From: Zygnema cylindricum
Lineage: Eukaryota; Streptophyta; Zygnematophyceae; Zygnematales; Zygnemataceae
Direction of reading: 5' to 3'
Assembly (NCBI GenBank): GCA_037447655.1
Contig: JBBHKE010003383.1
Span: 32,501-96,500 of the forward strand
DNA: 64,000 bases
Shown here: positions 45,297-54,537 of the stretch, piece after piece
How positions within the stretch are numbered: position 1 is the first letter of the stretch
How the letters are laid out: each line of letters begins with the position of its first letter
Made by a program: the position numbers and the translations under genes
The notes under the pieces: generated by a model
What the model was told of the DNA's origin: nothing
The model's input: the letters and a program-made list of their open reading frames with translations, nothing else
Database searches by the model: none

Positions 45297-47080
45297 CTAA
45301 ACATTCCGTTTTGCCGAATGTTATGAATATGACAAGTGGTTGGATGTCCAACGTCCCATCACTTTAATGGTTTCTCGATCAACACTGAAATATTTACCAT
45401 GAAAAAATCAAGCTTGGAAAATTAAAACATAGATAACAAAATTTCATTATTTCAAATAAATACATGAAAAAAATCAAATGTTGAGTTGAAAAAACGCACC
45501 CTCCTGTCCCCAACATAGTTGCTCCTTGACCACGTCCGGCATGGGTTTTATGAGACAAGGAAATATTTTTGGTTTTGATTTTTTTTTAGATATATTGAAA
45601 CATGTTTTATAGCAAAGAGGCTGCATGAACCGTGTTTCTTCCTTCTTGGTTTTTCGCTAAAACTCTCCCTTCCGTGAAAGGTTTCCTGTACCAGGTTTCT
45701 TTCATCGAAAAATTGGGTATTGCATTTTTATTTGTAGCTAATTCCCACATCCAAAAATATTGTTGGGCCACAGCACCTATCAGACAAATAAGAAAGTCTA
45801 AGTGACGCATGCATCCGATAAATTTTGCACGACCATTCTGCAGATAAAAAATACCACAAAAATAACCATAAAAAATAAAATAAAAATTGCTTTTGGGTTA
45901 TGTACAAAACATTACAAAAATAAACATTTCGTTAAAGCTCCAGTTTTATGGATTACTTGCTACATTAGTTTTCCCATTTCTTGTAACCATCGCCAAAACA
46001 TAACCCTTGTCCGGCCCAAGATAAGGAAGATCATACGAAAAAACATCCGCTAACTGAGCATTTTTGGAATCATCACTACAACTGAGACACGCATGGTTCA
46101 TGATAAATTGACTCTTTCAAAAAAAAAAACAAAACAACAAAGAGAAAATAAATGACAAAGTTACAAATATAGTGTGAGCTTTCTTTGACGAGAATGTACC
46201 TTTTCTCCCAAAAACAAAAATTGCATCACCAAAAAAATAAACAAAACAACACAAACAGAAAAAAATGACAATGTTATAAACATAATGAGAGCTTTGTTTT
46301 GAAAGAATGTATACTTCCTCCCAAAAAACAAAAATTGCACATAATTTTCGTCCCGTTTAAGTCTTTGGAGTTAACCCCTAAAAACTTGTATAACTTATAA
46401 AAAACATGTTAAAAAAAATGTAATATGAAGTCAAAAAATAAAATCCAAACCCTAAAACAAGAAAATCGGATAAGAAACTGAAAATAAATGCACCCAATAA
46501 AATAAAGTGAAAAGTAAAAAACAACATGAATCGAAAAAATGAAATGTAAGATTTAGTATTTTTATCAATACATACCTCACTTAAATGTTGGTGTATAGTT
46601 CCATCCCCAACTTTTTTTCTTTGTGGCTTCCTTCGACCAACTCCAACCAAAATGTTGAAAACCCTTGTAATCTTTTAGAGAATACGCTTCTCGTATGCCT
46701 TCTTGGTGGGGTTCATAGTTATTTTTTAAAAAATTTGATAATTTTTTTCTAGACTCATATAAAAGTTTTTGGATGATATTGTTGTCTCTAAGGTTTTCAC
46801 CCCCCCTCTTTTTATGGCTAAATGCGTTTTACATAAGTCTTGAAGTTCTTTCACCGATTCTATCAGGGTGGTATAGCTCTTATTTTTGTTATTCTCTAGT
46901 AGTCCAATAAACCCATCAGGTGTAATAACTATATGTGGGTGCCTTTGTGCAATCTAAAAATTTTCATACCGATATAAACCAACTTGATAGGCTTATGTTG
47001 TGTTTGGGCTACGTTGTTTTAATGTATCTTTGATGATCCGTGCTCGATCTGACTCACTATGTTGTGGGGGGTTTTTTATT
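45297..47080 (-). pseudogene. Crypton/Ndc10-type tyrosine recombinase, intron-containing and decayed
   Basis: Reading the minus strand: a core-binding-like region (about 47075-46575) starts DRARIIKDTLKQRSPNTT and includes HIVITPDGFIGLLENNK. The catalytic domain lies at 46117-45964 (LADVFSYDL...AMVTRNGKTN), 45837-45500 (IGCMRHLDF, PNFSMKETWYRKPF, SHKTHAGRGQGATM) and 45384-45297 (IKVMGRWTSNHLSY). The GKTN, MRH(K/L)D, C-GA-A-YF, WY, KTHAGR and GRW...Y order is that of the Ndc10_II/GCR1-like tyrosine recombinases of Crypton-type elements: H-x2-R box and nucleophile Tyr are present. Introns 45963-45838 (GTAGCA/CTGCAG) and 45499-45385 (GTGCGT/TTTCAG) restore phase exactly. Four or more in-frame TAA/TAG codons and a frameshift near 46745 argue for a pseudogene. 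Confidence 0.7.
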
Positions 47081-47366
47081 TCCTACATTGTTATCGTCAT
47101 CTTCTAAACGAACAAATTTTGACAGTTTCCAAATGCGAGCCCTAAATGCGAGCCCTAAGACAATACTAGGTAAAATTTGGAAAATTCCCTTACGCCAAGA
47201 AAAAAATTGTGAAGAAGAAAAAATAAACATATTAAAAAGAAAATAATTATAAAAACCTTTAAAAAGTTTAATCTAAAAAAAAGGAGTTCAAAGAAAAACA
47301 AGTAAAGGAATAAAACATATGAAATAAAAAAAGAGAGAAAAAAAAAACGAAAATACAAAACTGTAG

Positions 47367-47456
47367 GTTTGGGGTTAGGCCGTAAGATTTAAGGTTAGGC
47401 TGTAAGATTTAGGGTTAAGAGATTTAGGGTAAAGCTGTAGAATTTAGGGTTAGGGT
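47367..47456. repeat. degenerate TTTAGGG-like repeats
   Basis: Several ATTTAGGGTTA and GGTTAGG words, close to the plant telomere unit TTTAGGG but irregular. Interstitial and short; it could be telomeric debris or simple-sequence drift. Confidence 0.4.
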
Positions 47457-47629
47457 GGACTTCCATTAGGCGCCTCAATAATTGTACGGAAAATTTTACT
47501 AAAGGGCTTGCCTTGCATTAGGTCGCGTCAATAAACCACTTTTTATTTGCGTGGCTCATTCTAGTTATTAACACGTAGAGTAATATTCGATGCTTAAAAT
47601 CTTGAAAAAATATTCGAATGCAAAGTCTG

Positions 47630-48140
47630 AACGCAATATCTGTACCAACGGAGGTAATATCATTACCATCGGATGAAATATCTGTACCGTCGGAGGTAAT
47701 TAATGACTTGTACAAAGGGCATTAAATATACTACCCAAAATTTAAAAACGCAATGACAAAAAGGCGGCGAAGAAATTTCATGGTGAGAGCGTGACGGGAT
47801 GATTTCGGCGGATTCGCAGCCACGCTGGCAGAAGGCACATGGCCCTTGCGACGTGTACGCACATACGCGCGCGCTCATCGAGGATTTTTTTTACCTTTTC
47901 CACGCGCCTTATTTTTACACCTTAAGTCTTCTAGAAATGTCCTCCCTGTGCACGACCTTAACAAACTGTAGGGTTAGTGACGTGGCGTGTCGGATAAAAA
48001 GTGTAATAACATGTGACGGTCCGAATTTACGCCTAAAACCTTGGACATTTTTGATGTTTTCTTTAAAAAAATTTAAATTATGTACGAAACTGCACGAAAC
48101 GGTACGGCGGTCAGTAAAAAACCCCATTTTTTCGCTAATG
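47630..48140 (-). repeat. dispersed repeat, copy 2 (uninterrupted)
   Basis: Reverse-complement match to 17505-18565 without the inserted MITE. 47640-47700 has three units of ACCNNCGGANG with GTACAG/GTAAT spacing. Local open frames are repeats of that unit, not genes. Confidence 0.6.
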
Positions 48141-48252
48141 GAAGGCCACCCCTACCATAAGAAGTTTAGAACGGATGATGCTTGCTGATATTGTACGGAC
48201 ATGTTAAGATAAGGGGAAATTTCTATCGGAACATCATTCAATGGGTCATGTT

Positions 48253-48556
48253 CATAGTTCAAAAGTAGGTGAAAGTAGGCCCATACAATATGCCTATTGT
48301 ATGCAAAACATACAATATGACCTTAAGACCATATTGTATTCCGACCAATTCGGACCAATTAAAACATCCGGACCAAATATTGGACCAATTAAAACATTCT
48401 GACAAAACTTTATTTCTTACACCGTCGGATTCAAACGATCGGACGGTCGCTGATTAAAGTAGCGATCTAAGAAGATCACATGAAAAGCCCATTACACAAC
48501 TTACGCTAAAGGCGCCGACCAAAGGCCTACTAAAAAACGCCTACTTTTGAACTATG
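48253..48556. mobile_element. hAT MITE (CATAGTTC ends), copy 4
   Basis: 304 bp with both ends intact (CATAGTTCAAAAGTAGGTG, CGCCTACTTTTGAACTATG). The interior matches 11648-11938. The flanking octamers GTCATGTT and GTCGTTGT agree at only some positions, so the duplication has decayed. Confidence 0.8.
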
Positions 48557-49590
48557 GTCGTTGTTCGTGGCGCTACACGTAAACCATCCGGCCAGAAAAG
48601 TTACGCAAAGTTTGTTACGCTTTCGTAAAAGTTAACATATACGACAGCGTACCCCATCGAAATATGTTCCGACGGAAATTTCCCCTAAAAGTTTAGATTT
48701 TAATGCTCAAGGTACCGGCCATAATTTATGTAACTGCCTAACTGGGTACTCTACATCTTGAATCGTTATTAGAGTAGAAGTTTTTTTAGCGTATAGGAAT
48801 AATTACCGATATTAACGCTAATTGGGAATTTGGAAATTTTCAAAGAAACCGTCCACTCTAGTTAAGAATTATATTTCTATTGGAGAATTTAAAAAAAAAA
48901 AAATTACCCGAATTAGCGTTCAATACGCTAATAACGTAGTTTACACGTACTTGATTCTTGGCCGTACTGGCCAGTAGCAGAAGCATGCGTACGGATAAGG
49001 TACGATTAATCGTACGAATAGGTTTTACTTTACACATACACCTGATTACCGTACACCACCAATCGTTAATAGCGTTGTGTACGCTAATTCCGTCCCGCTT
49101 TTTTTTTTTTTATTCTCCATTAGCGTAGTTCACTCTATTTTTTTCTTTACTCTATTTAGGTTGGCCGCAAAAAAGTGCGCCAAGGAAAGTGTAGCAAGGC
49201 AGGCAGGCAGGGAAGCGGTTGTAGCCAGGGCAGAGGGGCAGAAAAGGGGTGGGGCTTATAGTTCGCCACCGTTCCACCACTCGCCCAGCCCTTTTTCTCC
49301 GCCTTCCGCCCCTCCCTCCCTCCCTCCTTATTAGTGTCCTGTACGCTAAAGAAAATTAGAAATAACAATTGTGTAGTTTTTTCTTTCAAACTTTGGCGTA
49401 GGAAACAAAGAAACTTCCCTAATAACGTTCTGGGCCGCATGCGGAAACAAATTATTCTGCCCAACCCACTACACAGTGCAGTGAATCAGTAATACATGGA
49501 AGCTGGAATGTAATTACTAATGACACAAAGGGAAATTGATATCGCAACAGTCATTTTGGATTTTTGCATGAGCGCAAAACTGTAAAACTA
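48557..49590. other. rearranged CACCG-family fragments, no gene
   Basis: TTGAATCGTTATTAGAG near 48760 and CACCACCAATCGTTAATAGCG at 49054 are family ends. 49060-49150 matches the reverse complement of the right half of 2936-3486. A GC-rich CAGG/CTCC insert lies at 49165-49330. Confidence 0.45.
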
Positions 49591-50023
49591 CACCGTGAAT
49601 CACTAGAGAAATTACTTACCTGGTCGCTGAAATTTTGACTCTATACATCAAATAGAGTAAGCGATTCTAATTTTTTTTCACATTCACCCCAGGCAAGGCT
49701 TAATTAGCGTTTTTAATCTCTTCTAAATATATGTCTGAAAGGGTATTAATGATGTTTTGATTTACCACCATCATGTAACCCGTTAACAAAACACGTAGTG
49801 CGAACGTCATAGTGACGATAAACTGTACGTTTTGTCAGATTCTGTACAAATACCTTATTTACAGTAGAGGATGTTAACTTGCCAAATTAGAGTACACCGC
49901 ATAAATTAGAGTAAATTCCTTTTTGAAACAGCTCTATCACATAAGATAGAGTAAATTACTCTAATTATTTTTTTATCTTTTTTTACTCTAATTTTTTCAT
50001 TACTCTAATTACGATGCGCGGTG
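49591..50023. mobile_element. CACCG-family MITE, ~430 bp, reverse orientation
   Basis: TA then CACCGTGAATCACTAGAG at the left; CTAATTACGATGCGCGGTG then TA at the right. The interior is the reverse complement of 17940-18440 (CGTTTTGTCAGATTCTGTAC). Confidence 0.65.
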
Positions 50024-50420
50024 TACAGTACTGTAACGTAACAAAAGTGCCAAAATTTGACGGCCAGCTTGTTTGACTAACTTTAACCAGTGAATAGGAA
50101 TGAAATGGCGCACGACCGTCTAATTATGAAAGGCGAACGTACATCATGTAAACCTAGAAATAGCCTGACCGTCAGATGGTTCCAAACGTGAAATTGCAAC
50201 AACTACACGGCAACGCAAGTTTTGGACGCATGCGTCTTCTCCCGTAAAGGCATTTTTTAAATTCGAAGCTCCTGTAATCACGGTGCTACCTTAAAGTCTT
50301 AAACCGCTCCTTTGGCTGTGGTACCTCATTGTCCTCCATCATTTTATTTCACCCTTGGTGCACACTATAGTGAGAGTTAGAGAATTAACGTTTCCAAATA
50401 TATTTCGATTAGGTTTAAGA

Positions 50421-51800
50421 CATAGTTCAAAAGTAGGCGTTTTTATTAGTGTTGTGTATCGGTAAAAAACTTATCACGATAACACCGATACCGATAGTTA
50501 TCGGTTATCGAACGGTCAGAGGTTCCGATATATCGGTCTGGGACCAACAAATTCCATATCGGCGATAACTTAAAAAAATATAGTATGCATACAATAATAC
50601 TTTATAACATACTGTATTATTTTATTGACTTTATATAGCATGGCATTCCAAGTATAGAAATCTGTTCCGTTACTGTTTAACTGCAATTTATTACGGTAAA
50701 CGCGACACATAAACGTTGGCCTGTTAACTGAACAAAAATTTTACGGCGACGTACGGAAATTTATTAGAAAACTGGTGAACATGGAACTGGAAAAGGACGG
50801 CGGACACAAAAGTACAACGGACGCAAAATAACATTCTGCGCGCCGCCGGCATCGAATGGACGACTTGGAATGAGAAAACACGAACGGACGGGCCTGCGTG
50901 AGCGTCGGCATCCCGGAATGGCTCTTTTGGCAGCTTGTGCCAAAAAAACCGACAGATTGACACATGGCAGGTCCCTAGTGGATCTCAAGGAATTAAGGGA
51001 CAAAGCCATGGCGTCGGATGTGAAAGGTACATCGCTTTTACAGGATCTGTATCAAAATCCTACATATTTCATAGCGGCTACGGTACTTTCTATGCTTGTA
51101 CACGTCCGGAGAATATGACGTACAGTTGAGTGTACAGACCGTACATTTACCTGTACAGTGCGTACAGTTATCGCTGATAAATATCGTTATCGGCATTATC
51201 GCCGATAAGTACCCGATATTATCGGCTACTTATCGGCGATAAGACCGATGTCGATATATCGTACCAATATATCGATTATCGGATACCCGAAAAAAAGGCC
51301 CATATCGGTTATCGGCAAATCCTTACCGATACACAACACTAGTTTTTATGGTAGGCCTTTGGTAGGCGCACAAAACTTGGCACAAAACTCGCGCATGTGC
51401 GTTGTGCACACTCTTGTACGAACGTACGAATCTGACTTATCATCATAGTACAGCGCACGCCGCTGGACGAAATTTTTTAGCGAACTGACACGGCGTAGGA
51501 TGACATTGCGCGGGAAAAAAAACCCGGAAAAAAAAAAACGCGGATGTAAGTCCTATCGTAAGTTGTGTTATGGGCTTTTCATGTGATCTTCTTAGATTGC
51601 TACTTTGATGAGCGACAGTCCGATCGTCCAAATCTGACGGTTTAAATAAAAAATACCTCAAAACTCACGGAAAAATAAAAATTTGTCCGAATGTTTTTCA
51701 AAATTTAGACATGACGTTTAATTCTCTATCGATCGATGTGCAACTCAACCCTGTTACTATTTTTTATTTATTTTGCGACCAATACAATATGGGTCTTAAG
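50421..51800. mobile_element. hAT MITE copy 5, interrupted and truncated
   Basis: It starts CATAGTTCAAAAGTAGGCG at 50421, is broken at 50446 by the hAT element 50447-51341, and resumes at 51342 with GGTAGGCCTTTGGTAGGC. It carries the usual TAAGTTGTGTTATGGGC and GTGATCTTCTTAGA block and stops at GGGTCTTAAG (51800), where copy 6 begins. Its right terminus is missing. Confidence 0.65.
50447..51341. mobile_element. hAT-like element (TAGTGTTGTGTATCGG ends), complete copy
   Basis: 895 bp starting TAGTGTTGTGTATCGGTAA and ending TTACCGATACACAACACTA, with perfect 8-bp duplications GTTTTTAT (50439-50446, 51342-51349). Both subterminal regions are dense in TATCG/CGATA. The central part (about 50750-51060) is less AT-rich and holds open frames on both strands (for example VDLKELRDKAMASDVKG), possibly captured sequence. 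No transposase is recognised. Confidence 0.85.
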
Positions 51801-52021
51801 CATAGTTCAAAAGTAGGCATTTTTTTGTAGGCCTTTGGTCAGCGCCTTTATCGTAAGTTGTGTTATGGGCTTTCCATGTGATCTTCTTAGATCGCTACTT
51901 TGATCAGCGACCGTGCGATCGTCCGAATCTGACGGTGTAAACAAAAATGTTTGGTCTGAATGTTTTTACTGGTCCAATTTTTGGTCTGAATGTTTTTATT
52001 GGTCTGAATAGGTCAGAATAC
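51801..52021. mobile_element. hAT MITE copy 6, cut by solo LTR B
   Basis: CATAGTTCAAAAGTAGGC start, GTGATCTTCTTAGATCGC, then GGTCTGAAT repeats equivalent to GGTCCGAAT in the 48253 copy. The homology stops at GAATAC, exactly where LTR copy B begins. Confidence 0.65.
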
Positions 52022-53190
52022 TATAATTCTATGGGCTCCATTGCCACACAGATTTCGCAGGCCCAAAGAAGCTAATCAAGATAGTGCAGACTCAAAATAT
52101 ATATAAACCCAAATGATTGACCCTTTGACAATCAAAACCCCATTGCAGCTTCACACTTGTGAAATAAGACTTACTGTGTGCTCACTTCCACCACAGAATG
52201 CAAAGTTGGAATATGAGTTTTGGATAACTTTCCCCACTTTGACTTTCCTTTAGAAATGAAGCCACCTTAATAGGCAAACACTCTAACTAACCACAACCTT
52301 GTGTAGCCTGGACTCCCTTGAGTCCGCAGAAAAAAGAATCACCAAAAATGGTCAACTAAATGAGTTTATATTAAATGGCAAAGTTTGCCGATTTATACAG
52401 GTGCGCTTTAGGAGAGAGGTGGCTACCTACCAAAATATTCTAGGTCCTAAAATCCCTTTCTAAACCCTCTAGTACTGAGGTACGGACCAATTGTAGCACT
52501 GTATAGTACATAAAGGTACATGTGCTGGTGTACCTTTTGTAAGGCCATCGTACGACATGGCCAAAAAGTCGATACATGGCATATCCGGATTTGTTCCCAT
52601 AATCCTCGGAGGTGCCGCAAGCCAATGTGGTTGTGCCATGTGTCAATTGACGTGGCTGTGACCGGAAACCACCAAAAAACCTACTCCGCGATCTCAGCAA
52701 CTTTCGCGGCCGTCCGATCAGAACCGACATTTAATTGTAGCCGTCGAATATTAATGCCCGGTATTTGTTTCGTCATCGTACCGTACTTCGTACTATATGA
52801 AACTATATTTATATACTACGTATCTATTTCTCGTTAAACAAATTAGTCTACGTGTAAATATGTAAATAATTATCAAACGCTTTGTATTGTAACAATAGTC
52901 TTAGGCTTAACGGTGAAAGCTAATAGCTACGCGTGACTTGATGAACTGTAGGTACCACGATTAATTCCTGGGTCCGTCAAATCCCTTTTTAGTAAAACCT
53001 ACCAAGTCTACTTCCTGTCTCTTTAGAGTGTAGAAACTAATGGTTTTATTAGTATTTTCTAGGTCTGAATAGAAATATAGAAAGAAGCCGAGGCAGTCTA
53101 CCTCTAACTTCTCTCTCCAAATCTCAAACTTGTCGCAGTCACTGAGAAATTGCATATGCAAAAAAAGGACTGGTTTGTATTAATAGGTCA
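52022..53190 (+). mobile_element. solo LTR family, copy B (right end uncertain)
   Basis: It aligns with copy A from TATAATTCTATGGGCTCC onward (CACCACAGAATGCAAAGTT, AAGTTTGCC, GTCCGATCAGAACC, GGTCCGTCAA). The start has TA in place of TG. The tRNA-like module is present but decayed at 52940-52978. Beyond it, 53040-53165 is inverted relative to copy A (GACTGCGACAAG on the opposite strand). The right boundary is somewhere between 53165 and 53205; GATAC after TTTCA could match AATAC at the left. Confidence 0.55.
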
Positions 53191-53202
53191 GAACAGTTTC
53201 AG

Positions 53203-53736
53203 ATACACCTTCCTCAAAAACCTTTAAACATAAATAACTGCCCTTATTAAACTTTCTTACAAAGACAACTTCAGGGCAAATTTTAGCTCCTTTTTCACAA
53301 CATTTATCCCTTACGATTACACCCAACAACAAAAAGTGTAGAAAAAGAAAAAAAACGTGAAAAATTGAAAAAAAAGTGTTCACCTGAAATAGTGATCCTA
53401 CGGGCAAGTTGTCCCTTTCCGTCACTTTTATTGAACAATAACTAAGTACCGGACTTTTCTCCCATTTCAAAAAGCATTCAAACTCAAAACGTTTCTCTCG
53501 AACTTGCAACCAATCAACGCCACTAAAGTACAAAAAAGCAAGGTATATTTGACCTAGCGATACTTGCTGACGAATTAAATTTTTTTTTGAACATAAAAGT
53601 AAAATTTTAGGCACATATTAGTCCTTTCCATGAAACTAAGCAAAAGCTCTAATGGCAACCATCTGCCACAAGAGATAAGCAGAAAAAAATGACCCAACTG
53701 CATATTTTTGTGCATCTTTGTGGAACAAAACAAAAC

Positions 53737-53769
<33 letters not shown>

Positions 53770-53870
53770 GCAAAATAAATCGCAGAACATAACCAGAAAC
53801 CTGCAATAATCCCACCCACCAGTTCACAAACCCAATGAGAAAATAATTGTCCAGACTTTAACTAACGACA
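53203..53870 (-). pseudogene. unidentified exon-like coding remnants
   Basis: The best piece is 53522-53384: acceptor TGTACTTTAG, 139 nt open, donor GTGAACAC. It encodes VDWLQVREKRFEFECF and continues to VTERDNLPVGSLFQ. A second stretch (about 53305-53203) reads EKGAKICPEVVFVRKF up to a GTGTAT donor-like site, and upstream (53870-53640) there are hydrophobic segments such as VGGIIAGFWLCSAIYFA and SFFSAYLLWQMVAIRAFA before a stop. The composition is natural and the splice sites plausible, but I recognise no family. The left side is occupied by solo LTR B, so the gene may be truncated. Confidence 0.35.
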
Positions 53871-53884
53871 TCTTTAAGTATGTC

Positions 53885-54092
53885 AGAGTGAATCGCTATT
53901 AGTGTCAATAACACTAATCCCCGCATCGTTTTTTTCTGTTCTCTGGCCACAAAATACTAGTATTAACTAACATTACTAGTATTTTTTCTTTTCTTCACAT
54001 TCAATTTTTGCAGGAATGACCGAAATTATAATTATTAACACTTAAACAGTCTTCACACTATTTATTTCTTAACGCTAATAGCGGTTCACAGG
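53885..54092. mobile_element. CACCG-family MITE, decayed
   Basis: GTGAATCGCTATTAGTGTC near the left and GCTAATAGCGGTTCAC near the right, with decayed outermost bases. It lies 450 bp past the 3' end of the carrier gene. Confidence 0.5.
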
Positions 54093-54537
54093 GTACACTG
54101 AAATATCATACACTTTTATAATGTATTTTCCAAAAAAAGGGACAAAGAAGAAAATACATATAGAAGTTTGCTCAAGTATATGAGTAACACACGTAGATTC
54201 TGATACCTTAGTACAGCCCAATGGGAACATCAACAGAATGAATGTCCACACACAAAAGTAAAAAAATGAACCATCTCTCCCTCCCTCCTCCCTACCTTTT
54301 TGTTGATTCCAGTTTGCAATCAACACAAATGCTTGATAACTTTATACTATCTATGTCGACACTCATGAAACACGAACTAAAGATGCAAACAAAGTTTAAA
54401 AAAAGCACACCCGTTTAAGACAAAAATCCAAAAAACGATAATTTGACATGGACAACATGAAAGTCCTAGAATAGGTGCATTTATAATACAGAATATTCAT
54501 TGGTAATAAATAGTCTTAAACTGACCTGTCTGGCTCT

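Noticed and set aside
45297-47080. Alternative genetic code (TAA/TAG read as Gln) to explain in-frame stops in the recombinase
   Set aside because: The host genes in the same window end normally in TAA, TAG or TGA without read-through, and the retrotransposon shows the same C-to-T-type damage.
47518-47715. Minus-strand frame with SDGTDISSDGND repeats
   Set aside because: It follows a tandem DNA repeat in a dispersed element whose other copy (18475-18535) is not open in the same way.
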